A stretch of DNA of 64,000 nucleotides, from the NCBI GenBank assembly GCA_964398915.1, contig CAYNOR010000011.1, forward strand, positions 1 to 64,000, written 5' to 3'. This stretch comes from Tichowtungia sp964398915. Lineage in GTDB: Bacteria; Verrucomicrobiota; Kiritimatiellia; Kiritimatiellales; Tichowtungiaceae. This document shows, in pieces, positions 17,017 through 25,344 of this stretch; within the stretch, counting starts at the first letter, position 1; every line of letters begins with the position of its first letter. The notes beneath the pieces are model-generated. The model was given only the letters and a program-made list of their open reading frames with translations, did not search any database and was not told the DNA's origin. The translations under genes and the position numbers were made by a program.

Positions 17017-18144
17017 TCATGAGTAACGGCACTCTTTCGCAGCGCGGGCCATCGCCGTGAGGTTTTCAACCGGGGCATGGAAGAAGTGGTCGCTGGCCGA
17101 GCAGATATATCCTCCGTTTGATCCGAAGGTTTCGAAGCAGGCCCGGACTTCGGCGGCCACTTCCTCGGGAGTGCCTTCGGTGAGCAGGCGGCCTTGGTCG
17201 ACGCCACCGATGAGCGCCACCTTGCTGCCTAACACTTCCTTGACCTTCATGCGGTCCCCGGGGAGAATGTCGCCGCCCACGCCGGGCGGGCTGAGCGTTT
17301 CGCTCGCATCGCAACCGTTGGCAGGAATGCGATCCAGAATCGCCATCATCCCGCCGCACGTGTGATACACAACCGGAATCCCAACCTCGTGAATGGCGTC
17401 GATGATCCGGCGGTCGTAGGGTACACAGAACTCATCAAACATCGCGGGGCTGATCACGGATGAACTCGCCGCACCACCACCGTGCTCAATCAGATCAAAG
17501 GGGATTCCCGGCAGTTCTCCGTGAATGAATGCCAGACGTAGCCGGGTCAGTTCGTCGAGAAACCAATGCACGAATTCGGGTTCATCCATCGCCCAGAAAA
17601 TCGCCGCCTGGGTTCCTGCCAGTTCGCAGAAATCCTGCCATGGTCCCGGCTGGCAGCAGAAGCCGGTGAAGCCGCGGAAAATGCCGGCGTCGCCGATGCG
17701 GTCATGCCATTCGGTGATACGCTTTCGGTCCAGCCGGATGCCCGGCCAGTATTTAGCAAACACCTCGGCGTCACGTTGATTCTTGATCGGATGCTCGCCG
17801 TAATACGTTGTGTATTCATTGGTGACCTTCGTCCATGTGAGGATGCCGCCGGGGGTTTGCGCCCGGTAGCGGTGCGTCACATGAGACTCCGAGGTCCGGT
17901 TCTCCTCGACCGCGCACAGCCAATCGGCGGAAGAATTTTCGAAATAGATGTCCAGCGGAGTGACCGAGGCATCAAGACCCGTGGAGAGGAAGGCCTCGAT
18001 CTGGTCCATACCATTCATGAAACGCTGCAAGTGATAGGGTTGCCACTGATGGATGGTAACCGGAAGCCGGTCAGGCACTTTCCCAAGCACGGCCGCCATC
18101 ATACGTTCTTTGGGGGTCATGGGATGAGACGATTTCGTTTTCAT
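17017..18144 (-). CDS. Uroporphyrinogen decarboxylase (URO-D)-like protein
   Basis: 375 residues from ATG 18144 (MKTKSSHPMTPKERMMAAV); an upstream extension is low-complexity and unlike the family. The pattern TPKERMMAAVLGKVPDRLPV at the N-terminus, the central HGGGAASSSVISPAMFDEFCVPYDRRIIDAIHE region, and the C-terminal IGGVDQGRLLTEGTPEEVAAEVR place it in the URO-D/MtaA fold. These homologues in sugar loci of this phylum lack a known reaction; corrinoid methyltransfer is one possibility, true haem synthesis is unlikely here. It is divergent from the XylR-like regulator and adjacent to glycosidases, so co-regulation with sugar use is plausible. Confidence 0.82.
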   Translation of the reverse strand: MKTKSSHPMTPKERMMAAVLGKVPDRLPVTIHQWQPYHLQRFMNGMDQIEAFLSTGLDASVTPLDIYFENSSADWLCAVEENRTSESHVTHRYRAQTPGGILTWTKVTNEYTTYYGEHPIKNQRDAEVFAKYWPGIRLDRKRITEWHDRIGDAGIFRGFTGFCCQPGPWQDFCELAGTQAAIFWAMDEPEFVHWFLDELTRLRLAFIHGELPGIPFDLIEHGGGAASSSVISPAMFDEFCVPYDRRIIDAIHEVGIPVVYHTCGGMMAILDRIPANGCDASETLSPPGVGGDILPGDRMKVKEVLGSKVALIGGVDQGRLLTEGTPEEVAAEVRACFETFGSNGGYICSASDHFFHAPVENLTAMARAAKECRYS

Positions 18145-18436
18145 GACATTTTTTGGTTCGCATGGGTGCGGGTATTGGTTTGCTGGTGGTTGAGTTTGGA
18201 TTCTTGGTGTCCCGATCTTATTCTCCTCCCGATCCGATGTCCACCGGCCCGAATTATAGAAACGCATATTATCTTTACAGAATTCTTACAACCGGGCAAA
18301 GACCCCTGACCCGCGCAAGATCAAGTCTGGAGAAACACGTTGCTTCGCTGCGGTGAACCCCATTTCATTTGTCGTTTTTCAAATATCTGATTCCCGTTCC
18401 GATTGCCCTGTGCGATTATTCGCCTAAGAGGATTCG
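18145..18436. promoter_or_regulatory. Divergent promoter region between URO-D-like gene and XylR-like regulator
   Basis: 292 bases hold both 5' ends and must contain both promoters. An imperfect palindrome centred on GAATTC lies near 18270-18290 (CTTTACAGAATTCTTAC). It is a candidate operator for the neighbouring regulator, by position only. AAGAGGA before 18437 is the regulator's ribosome-binding site. Confidence 0.45.
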
Positions 18437-19609
18437 ATGAAAAAAAAGTCGGCACAAAAAAAAGTGGCACTGATTTACGACGCCAAGCACCAGTTTGACG
18501 TCGCGGTGCTCGGAGGTGTCGCCGCGTACCTGCGCGATTATCCGGGCTGGGAAATTTCTATTGAGGAGAGCGCGCTCCAGAACCAGCGCCTGCCGAATCT
18601 CGCCGAGTGGGAGGGGGACGGAATCATCGCCAATTTCGACAACCCGAAGGTAGCTGGACAAGTCATGGCCAGCGGCCTTGCGGCTGTCGCATTCGGGGGA
18701 GGATTCTGCGGCCCGACCGGCTCTGCCATCCCCTATATCGCCACCGACAACGCCGCCATCGCACGGCTGGCCGCCGAGGAGTTGATCGGCAGAGGGTTTC
18801 GCCACCTTGGCTATTTTGGTTACACACCCACCACCGCCAACGGCTGGTCGAAGGATCGGGAATTGGCTTTCCACGCTCTCGCAAAAAATGCTGGATGCTC
18901 GTTTTCATGTTTCCGCATCCCAAACCGGACCGCTCAACACTGGAACCCCTTTGTCAAAGAAAGTCTGCGCTGGTTAAAAACCATTCCCCGTCCTGTGGGC
19001 ATCATGGCGGACACGGACGAGCGCGCAAGAAAGCTGCTGGAAGTTTGCCGAATCGGGGGAATCCGCGTTCCCGATGAAGTGTCCGTGATCGGAGTGGATA
19101 ACGATGCTTTGTTGTGCGAACTCAGCTTTCCCCCGCTGACGAGCATCGAGCAGGGAGCTCATGCGATTGGCTATAGGGCAGCCCTGGTTCTGGATTCCAT
19201 CATGCGCCGGAAAGCCCGCCTTCCCCTTAGGCATGTGATCGCGCCGATCGGGGTGATCACCCGGGCCTCCACGGACACGTTGGCCGCCGCCGATGCCGAT
19301 GCGGCCCTCGCCATGCGGCTTATCCGCGAAAATGCGTGTGAGGGACTGAAGCCCGAGCAGGTTTGCAGGCTGGTGGGGCGTTCGAGAGCCGGTTTGGAAG
19401 TGCGGTTTGCCACCAGCTTCTCGACCACGCTCAAGAAAGAAATTGCGCGCGTGCGGCTGGATCGCGCACTGGAGTTGACGCGAAAGTCCGCCCTGCCGCT
19501 CAAGGTCATCGCCCAGCAATGCGCCTATGGCAGCGTGCAACACATGACATCCGTTTTCCGCCAGCGCCTGGGTAAAACACCCGCCGCGATCAGAAGCTCC
19601 AGAGAATGA
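18437..19609 (+). CDS. XylR-like AraC-family transcriptional regulator with periplasmic-binding-protein sensor
   Basis: 390 residues, the usual length for this architecture. Residues 1-280 form a LacI/PBP1-like sugar sensor (KVALIYDAKHQFDVAVLGGVAAYLRDYPGW, ATDNAAIARLAAEELIGRGFRHLGYFG, VPDEVSVIGVDND, LTSIEQGAHAIGYRAA are its landmarks). The last 100 residues are an AraC double helix-turn-helix (LKPEQVCRLVGRSRAGLEVRF and LKVIAQQCAYGSVQHMTSVFRQRLGKTPAAIR in outline). Members bind pentoses or related sugars and activate catabolic operons. It is transcribed away from the URO-D-like gene and probably controls the surrounding carbohydrate cluster. Confidence 0.9.
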   Translation: MKKKSAQKKVALIYDAKHQFDVAVLGGVAAYLRDYPGWEISIEESALQNQRLPNLAEWEGDGIIANFDNPKVAGQVMASGLAAVAFGGGFCGPTGSAIPYIATDNAAIARLAAEELIGRGFRHLGYFGYTPTTANGWSKDRELAFHALAKNAGCSFSCFRIPNRTAQHWNPFVKESLRWLKTIPRPVGIMADTDERARKLLEVCRIGGIRVPDEVSVIGVDNDALLCELSFPPLTSIEQGAHAIGYRAALVLDSIMRRKARLPLRHVIAPIGVITRASTDTLAAADADAALAMRLIRENACEGLKPEQVCRLVGRSRAGLEVRFATSFSTTLKKEIARVRLDRALELTRKSALPLKVIAQQCAYGSVQHMTSVFRQRLGKTPAAIRSSRE

Positions 19610-19707
19610 GCCGGGATGCCGGAATCGATCAAGGGCAAGGAAGGGAATGGGGGCCCTTAGAGCAAATTCAGGAAAACTGTAGCCGATTGCTTGGCTGTTA
19701 AAATGTG

Positions 19708-19729
19708 AGGCAGGCATCCTTGCCTGCCT
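19708..19729. repeat. Hairpin AGGCAGGCA-TCCT-TGCCTGCCT
   Basis: Perfect 9-base stem with a 4-base loop, downstream of the regulator gene and next to the end of the IS630 remnant. No run of T follows on either strand, so it is more likely a dispersed repeat or an IS end structure than an intrinsic terminator. TAGAGCAAATTCA at 19659-19671 and TAGAGCAATTCA at 19729-19740 flank it as a near-direct repeat. Confidence 0.6.
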
Positions 19730-19737
19730 AGAGCAAT

Positions 19738-19975
19738 TCACGATTTTAACGCCGTAATATAACACGAAGGAAACCAGCCTTGAGCGTCTTCGGGTGTGAC
19801 GGTCGAGAACGCCTGCGTGATTGCTTCGGACAGCTCCGCCTGGGTGCGGACGGCCAATCCCCTGAGCAGGTTTTTGATCTTGCTCCACATCTTTTCAATT
19901 GGATTGAAATCCGGACTGTACGGCGGAAGGAACTTTACCGATGCACCGCAAGCCTCAATCAGCCGGGTTCTTGAT
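19738..19975 (-). pseudogene. C-terminal remnant of an IS630-family transposase
   Basis: Reading leftwards, the frame encodes RLIEACGASVKFLPPYSPDFNPIE then KMWSKIKNLLRG, the unmistakable DDE_3 motif with the catalytic Glu (PDFNPIE), and ends at 19738 (CYITALKS). The N-terminal two-thirds including the first two Asp residues is missing. Its 5' break falls inside the 3' end of the neighbouring rhamnosidase-like gene, whose stop codon at 19955 lies within the IS sequence, so the last few residues of that glycosidase may be IS-derived. Confidence 0.85.
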
Positions 19976-22696
19976 GATAGTGAGTTGATGTAGCGGGCCT
20001 GCGGGAAGTTCAAAGCCTTGCGGCCCGGAGGGGATCTCAATGCCCTTTTGCGCACCCCGCTCTTTCGCAAGAATCTTGATGGTCCATTTCCCGGCAGGCA
20101 GTCGGACGCGCAGCGGGCTGTCCACCATGCCCGACCGCACGCGGAAGGTCACCGTGCCGGGGATGAGATCGATGTCCCAAAGCAGGTCGCGGTATGCGAC
20201 ATTTGTCACGGCAAGTTTCCCGATGCCTCCGGGAAGTGCCGGGTTCAAATCGAATCCGTCGGACCGCACGGAAAACCCGATGAATCCATCGAGGATAATC
20301 GCGGGTGCCAGCACGCTTTCGTAAAATTCCTCATCGATCCCCAACCCGCCTGCGGTCCCGCCACCCTGCAAGGTTCCGCGTCCGGGTACAGCATAATAAG
20401 CCCGCGCCCCGCCAGCCTCCTTAACATCCTTATACCATGTCAGGATTTCACGAAGCCGCTTCCAGGCATTGTCCGCACCGAGATAGCGGATGCGGGCCAT
20501 GAGGTCATGATAGGTGAACCCAAGCACCGCGCCGCCATCCTGAACCTGATCGCCGAACTGGAGATTTTCCGGACGCCACCACACGTAGGCGTAATAATCA
20601 ATGTTGCGCCTGGTGGTTGAGCGAGGGCCAAAGCGGAATTTGTAGATATCCTCCCCCTGCGAAGTGTCACCGTCGACCGTCCGGCCACCGCTTTGCCATG
20701 AGAGGATGTCCTCCGCCTGCTCCCTGATGGCAAGCCCGTAAAAAATCGCCTCGTTGTTCAAAAACGTGAACCCGAAGTCCCGGAACCGGCCCTGATCGTC
20801 TTTTGGAGCGAACCGCCTGGTCTTAGGGTTCCAAAACGTCTCCTGAAATTTCTTGCGAACCGCCTCTGCCAGCTCGCGCAGTGACTGCGCATCAAGTCCG
20901 GCGGCGGGGTTCGTGTCCGGCATCAGCTTTTCCGCCGCAACGAACTCCTCGATTTGCGCCATCCGCTCCAGCGCGGAATACAGATAAATGGTCGCCAGGG
21001 CATCGTCGCCGCCGAAGGGGAGAAGATCCCAGTAATTGCCGCCGATCCCGACACCCTTGTGAACGATCTTTTTTCCAGCCGCCGTGTATTCCAATCCGCT
21101 GCGTCCGTCGTGACCGATCCACGGGGTCCGGAGCAGGTGCGCATCGCGAACTTGGAATTCTGAGATCATGTAGGCGGCGGCGCTGCGCATTTTTTCCAGG
21201 TTGGCGGCGAGCCAGGCGCGGTCACCGGTCCAATCAAAATAGTCGGCGGAGGCGATGAGGTAGTTGGGATTGTTGATCGTGTGCCGGGAGTCCACTGCAG
21301 TGAAGACCCTTAACAGGATGACTTTGCCAGCCGCCGGATTGCCAAAGCCGATGCGCAACCGCGTGAGCCTGCCCTGCGCCTTCGTGATTTCGTGAATCGG
21401 GATATCAAAATCCAGAACCGGAAACTTGCTCGAGGACGAAGGCTTCGGGAATTCCATCCGCCGCGTGGCGGCGAAGTCCGGTTCGGTCTTCGTCGTCCAC
21501 TCCAAATACGGCTTGCTGTCGGCCGGGAGTTCCGATGTATTCCATTTCACGCGGATAAATGGACTCACCATGGCGCCCGCCGCGAATTCGGGCGATGTCA
21601 CCGTCGCGCCGGGAGCAGTCAATTCCACAGCCCATCCCTTCTCCGCATCCAAGGCAACGGTCTTCGCGTGCTCGAGATTCCAACCGTCCACATCCTTCAC
21701 CGGAAACACCTGAAACTCCTTGCCATAAAGCAACCCGGCAATAGAAAAGAAAAATCCAACCCCTCCACTCTGCGAGGGCAGAGGAAAAGGCCACCCTTCG
21801 GAATGCGCCAACCCCTCATGCTGGTGGCACGACACATAGCCGTCCGCACTCATATGCATGCGCCCGATGCGGTTCGCAATGCGGGCTCTCGTCACCGATT
21901 CTCCGGCCTGCGAGGCGTCTCCCACCCAGAGCATCGCCCGCGGCAGCCAAGCCAGCGCATACGTCCCCGCCACGTCCATATTGCAGGCCGGATGGAACCT
22001 CGCCAACATGTCGTTTAAACCACTTAAATCCTCGCCCTCCGCACTGAACTGCGGAAAGGTTTTTGTGCCGCTGGCGGGAGGAAGACAAAGCCCCCACGGT
22101 GCATCCCCGTTTTTGGCCACCACGTTCGCCGGCTCAAACTCCTTGATGGCGCCCTTCGAAGTTTTCCAATTTGCAACCTCCCGGGAACTCGCTTCCCAGG
22201 AACTTCCCGTTCCAATGCGCAGGGGAGGCTCCGCCCCCTCCCGGACGACTTTCAGCCTCAGCAGGAGCCCTGCCGGACCGGGGGATTTATTTTCCGCGCG
22301 CACCGCCAGTACATTTTTCCCGGGTCTGAGTAGCGCCCCCACATCCGATCTCTCCAACGGGTTCCATCCCGCGAACTTCCCCGCTGGCTTGCCATTCACG
22401 AAAACCTCGGCGAAGTTGTCCGCCCCGACGTCCATCACCGCCTCCCGGATTCCTGCACCGCCGGAGATCTCAAACACGCTACGGAAAAAGGCTTCCCCCA
22501 CGGGGGCCGACGGATTGCCCTCGGCCGCCTCTCCAGACCAAATCCACGTAGCTTCCTCCGCTGCAGGCCCGGGTTCTCCCGCCGCCACAAAGGGAAACAC
22601 CGCAATCAACAGCAATGGCCGAAGCTTGGCTGTGACACAGAGACGGGGGAGGGAAAAAGGCCTTGTGGTTTTTGGATTTGTATTCATAGAGGGCAT
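19955..22696 (-). CDS. Secreted alpha-L-rhamnosidase-like six-hairpin glycosidase
   Basis: 913 residues from the ATG at 22696 (MPSMNTNPKTTRPFS); a second in-frame ATG at 22687 is equally possible. A signal sequence follows (LRPLLLIAVFPFVAAGEP). Residues 50-160 form a galactose-binding-like sandwich typical of GH78 (ATWIWSGEAAEG, FFRSVFEIS, NFAEVFVNGKPAG, LLRPGKNVLAVRAEN). The rest is a long sandwich plus alpha/alpha barrel (YLIASADYFDWTGDRAWLAANLEKM, GGDDALATIYLYSALERMAQ, WWRPENLQFGDQVQDGG). GH78 enzymes cleave terminal alpha-L-rhamnose; family placement here is by resemblance and a wider six-hairpin assignment is possible. The extreme C-terminus may be altered by the IS630 remnant. Confidence 0.7.
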   Translation of the reverse strand: MPSMNTNPKTTRPFSLPRLCVTAKLRPLLLIAVFPFVAAGEPGPAAEEATWIWSGEAAEGNPSAPVGEAFFRSVFEISGGAGIREAVMDVGADNFAEVFVNGKPAGKFAGWNPLERSDVGALLRPGKNVLAVRAENKSPGPAGLLLRLKVVREGAEPPLRIGTGSSWEASSREVANWKTSKGAIKEFEPANVVAKNGDAPWGLCLPPASGTKTFPQFSAEGEDLSGLNDMLARFHPACNMDVAGTYALAWLPRAMLWVGDASQAGESVTRARIANRIGRMHMSADGYVSCHQHEGLAHSEGWPFPLPSQSGGVGFFFSIAGLLYGKEFQVFPVKDVDGWNLEHAKTVALDAEKGWAVELTAPGATVTSPEFAAGAMVSPFIRVKWNTSELPADSKPYLEWTTKTEPDFAATRRMEFPKPSSSSKFPVLDFDIPIHEITKAQGRLTRLRIGFGNPAAGKVILLRVFTAVDSRHTINNPNYLIASADYFDWTGDRAWLAANLEKMRSAAAYMISEFQVRDAHLLRTPWIGHDGRSGLEYTAAGKKIVHKGVGIGGNYWDLLPFGGDDALATIYLYSALERMAQIEEFVAAEKLMPDTNPAAGLDAQSLRELAEAVRKKFQETFWNPKTRRFAPKDDQGRFRDFGFTFLNNEAIFYGLAIREQAEDILSWQSGGRTVDGDTSQGEDIYKFRFGPRSTTRRNIDYYAYVWWRPENLQFGDQVQDGGAVLGFTYHDLMARIRYLGADNAWKRLREILTWYKDVKEAGGARAYYAVPGRGTLQGGGTAGGLGIDEEFYESVLAPAIILDGFIGFSVRSDGFDLNPALPGGIGKLAVTNVAYRDLLWDIDLIPGTVTFRVRSGMVDSPLRVRLPAGKWTIKILAKERGAQKGIEIPSGPQGFELPAGPLHQLTIIKNPAD

Positions 22697-23214
22697 TTTT
22701 GGTTCCGGATTCGCAGACGAAAGCGGCACGAGGGTAAAAACACTCACCTGCCTTGTCAAGATGCATGGCTAGTGTAGTGTCTCCTAAATAAATTTACAAA
22801 ATCATTAGTGTCCCAATATTAGTAAAATGTAAAACGTGTCACCCAAGAGGTTCCGGTCAAATACAAAATACCCCTTCCATTCCGCTGAGTAAGCGGCTTC
22901 CTTTTACTCCTTGTTTTAATCGGGATCAACCGTCGCCTCAACCTTGCGTTCCGTACCATGGTCTTCTTCTGCGGTTGTTTCAGTCACCCATCTGGCTCTC
23001 AGATTCAGGCGAACCGCCGAGGCGATTCTATTGCCCGAATCCACATCCTTTACAGGACCAGAAAACCGTTTGTACCCGCTCGTCGCCTATTCAGTCACCG
23101 TGGTTCTCTCCTTGTGGAGATTCCAGACCCTTGGAGGCTAGCAGGACAGACCGCGAAAGCTGAAGCGATACCGCCGGTTCCAATCAGTCCGCTGGTTTGA
23201 GCAGACCCTTTCAG
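22697..23214. other. Gene-free stretch with dehydrogenase debris
   Basis: No intact gene fits here. The right end, read on the - strand around 23160-23205, contains SGLIGTGGIASAFA, the nucleotide-binding start of a second Gfo/Idh/MocA-type dehydrogenase in a different frame from the fragment at 23215-23443. From 22760 to about 23095 I see nothing recognisable; the short frames there have no family resemblance. The region 22760-22900 is AT-rich and probably holds the promoter of the rhamnosidase-like gene. Confidence 0.5.
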
Positions 23215-23443
23215 CGTGAGTGTTCGCAATGCACACTGCATCGAGCCGTTCACCATCAAGCCTCTCTGCACAGCTTCCGTAAACAACAGGGATGCCCAGC
23301 TTTCTCTGGAGTTGTCCGGCCTGGCGCATCGACTTGGATGCCGCCGCAACCACATGCCCCTCGCCGGTATTTTCCAATGCCTAGCAAAACTTCGGAGCCA
23401 TCAGCCCGCACCCGGGAATACCCCAGCGAATTTTATCTGCCAT
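23215..23443 (-). pseudogene. Broken Gfo/Idh/MocA-family NAD(P)-dependent dehydrogenase (N-terminal part)
   Basis: Starting at the ATG at 23443, with GGAGAG just upstream, the frame reads MADKIRWGIPGCGLMAPKFC, then a TAG stop at codon 21 (23381-23383), then ALENTGEGHVVAAASKS, LQRKLGIPVVYGS, and RLDAVCIANTHAER. This is the Rossmann start of a Gfo/Idh/MocA oxidoreductase (GxGxxA-like loop, then the basic-Ser strand, then the YGS and D-A-V-x-I-A-(T/N) landmarks). The in-frame stop and the loss of everything after about residue 76 make it a pseudogene. Intact members oxidise sugars or inositols. Confidence 0.72.
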
Positions 23444-23500
23444 ACTCTCCGTTCTGCCAGGCTGGAGAAAAAGTCCGAAACGGCATCCGTCTGTAAATTA

Positions 23501-25057
23501 TTATTTGTAGTCGTCGGGATTGATGCCGAGTTTCTGGATGCGGTAGTTGATGATGCGCTGGGTCGTGTTGAGATAGCGTGCCGAGGCCGCGGCGTTGCCC
23601 CTGTGTTTTTTCAGCGCATCAATCAGAATTTCCTTTTCGTAGCTCTCGACCATTGTTTTCAGATCGGCACCGTCTTTCGGGAAAATGGAGGTCTGAGTTT
23701 CATCACCGGTCTGAAGCGAGGGTGGCAGGTTATAGCCGTGTATCACTTCATCAGAGGCCGTCAGCACAGCACGCTCAATACAGTTTTCCAGCTCGCGCAC
23801 ATTGCCCGGCCAGTGATAGGCCATCATCATGTTGATCGCCGATGTAGAGGTGCGTTTAATGCTCTTGCCGTACATTTCGCCGTATTTCTGAAGGAAATGA
23901 TCGGCCAGCAGCATGATGTCGCTGCGCCGTTCGCGCAACGGCGGCAGGATGATCGGAAACACGTTAAGGCGATAATACAGATCCTCGCGGAACTTTTCCT
24001 CGGAAATTTCTTTTTCAAGATTGCGGCTGGTTGCGGCAAGTACGCGAACATTAACCGAAACGCTTTCCGAACTTCCGACGCGTTCAAAGGTCCTCTCCTG
24101 CAGGACCCTCAAAAGCCGCACCTGTACGGCCGGAGAAATGTCGCCGATTTCGTCGAGAAAGATGGTTCCGCCGTTAGCCATTTCGAAACGGCCCTTGCGC
24201 TGCTGGGTGGCGCCGGTAAAGGCCCCTTTTTCATGGCCGAAAAGTTCACTTTCAATCAGATTTTCCGGCAGTGCCGCACAGTTTACACTGATAAAGGCAT
24301 TATTGCGACGCTCACTGCCGTAATGAACGGCACGGGCAACCAGTTCTTTACCGGTTCCGCTCTCGCCGCGAATCAGAACAGTCGCTGTGCTGTTAGCCAC
24401 CTGAACGATCTGTTCGTAAACAGAACGCATGGCACTGCAATTGCCGATGATGTTATGCATCCGGTAACGATCACCTAGCTGCCGGCGCAGCTTTTCGTTT
24501 TCAGAAATCAGACCTTCACGTTCTTCAAGCTCCTCCCGGATACTGGCCACCGCTTCGGCCAGAATGTTGGCGACCAGTTCAAGGAATCGTTGATAGCGCC
24601 GGAGCGCCTCAAGATCTGTCGTAATCGACAGGTCGATGCTCATCGTTCCGATCACGGCTTTACGGTAGATGACCGGGACGCAGATAAAGGCCGTCGGATT
24701 TCCCGTGCGGGATTTCGTGAGATTCAGGAATCGGGGATCTTTACTGATATCCGGGATAAGGGCCGACTGCCCAGTCTGCGCTACCCGGCCGGTAATTCCT
24801 TCACCGAGTTTATACTGCCCGCGCTTTTTCTCTTCAGATGTCAATCCGCGTGAGGCCTCGATCACAAAGATTTCGGTGTCCGGCTTGCGCAACGTAAAGG
24901 TTCCGCGCGACACACTGAGCTCGGTTTCCATGATGTCGAGCACCTCGATCAGCAGCTCAGAAACGGTATGAGGGTGAGTCGCAGCCGCCTGAGAAATTTG
25001 ATAAAGGATCGCTAATTCCTTTTCACTCTGCCCAGCATAGTTGGTTAAAGTTGGCAT
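23501..25057 (-). CDS. NifA-like sigma-54-dependent activator (GAF - AAA+ - Fis HTH)
   Basis: 518 residues. A GAF sensor spans about 20-175 (ELAILYQISQAA, LGEGITGRVAQTGQSALIPD). A sigma-54 AAA+ domain follows, with Walker A GESGTGKE near 227, the sigma-54 contact loop GAFTGA near 278, Walker B GGTIFLDEIGD and arginine-finger region RFREDLYYRLNVFPI-like (here KFREDLYYRLNVFPI). A Fis-type HTH closes the protein (GNAAASARYLNTTQRIINYRIQKLGI). The domain order and HTH resemble NifA. It is transcribed divergently from gltB, so it probably adjusts nitrogen assimilation; no receiver domain is present, so it is not an NtrC. Confidence 0.88.
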   Translation of the reverse strand: MPTLTNYAGQSEKELAILYQISQAAATHPHTVSELLIEVLDIMETELSVSRGTFTLRKPDTEIFVIEASRGLTSEEKKRGQYKLGEGITGRVAQTGQSALIPDISKDPRFLNLTKSRTGNPTAFICVPVIYRKAVIGTMSIDLSITTDLEALRRYQRFLELVANILAEAVASIREELEEREGLISENEKLRRQLGDRYRMHNIIGNCSAMRSVYEQIVQVANSTATVLIRGESGTGKELVARAVHYGSERRNNAFISVNCAALPENLIESELFGHEKGAFTGATQQRKGRFEMANGGTIFLDEIGDISPAVQVRLLRVLQERTFERVGSSESVSVNVRVLAATSRNLEKEISEEKFREDLYYRLNVFPIILPPLRERRSDIMLLADHFLQKYGEMYGKSIKRTSTSAINMMMAYHWPGNVRELENCIERAVLTASDEVIHGYNLPPSLQTGDETQTSIFPKDGADLKTMVESYEKEILIDALKKHRGNAAASARYLNTTQRIINYRIQKLGINPDDYK

Positions 25058-25253
25058 AATTAATTCCTAATTTGTATTACAAGCATATTTTATAAACAAT
25101 AATGTAACTGACATCCATACTATTTTATATTTTTATACAAACAACCGCTAAATTAAAACCACATCAATCATCTTTTACAGACGACTTTTAAAGTCTCTTT
25201 ATTGTCGCCTCTCATGAACTTCAAAACAAAAATGTAACACATTGAGAACTGAT

Positions 25254-25277
25254 AACACAAGTGTACTGTTTTGTGTT
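25254..25277. promoter_or_regulatory. Palindrome AACACAA-N10-TTGTGTT upstream of gltB
   Basis: A perfect 7-base inverted repeat with a 10-base spacer, one helical turn apart, lying about 70 bases before the gltB start in the 287-base divergent region. This is the geometry of a dimeric-regulator site. The sequence is not the NifA consensus (TGT-N10-ACA), and no -24/-12 sigma-54 box was found. GAGGG at 25334-25338 serves as ribosome-binding site for gltB. Confidence 0.5.
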
Positions 25278-25344
25278 TTTGATAGGTTGACTATTCCGTC
25301 GAAAAGCGTACTGTTCGACAGCTTGATTCAATGAGGGTTTCACT

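Noticed and set aside
19708..19729. Rho-independent terminator for the XylR-like gene
   Set aside because: The stem is perfect, but no T-run follows on either strand and it lies about 100 bases past the stop codon beside an IS remnant.
23501..25057. NtrC response regulator
   Set aside because: The N-terminal domain is GAF-like and lacks the phosphoacceptor Asp region of a receiver domain.
25058..25344. NifA upstream activator site and sigma-54 promoter before gltB
   Set aside because: Every TGT in the spacer was checked for ACA 10 bases later and none fits; no TGGCAC-N5-TTGC-like box was found.
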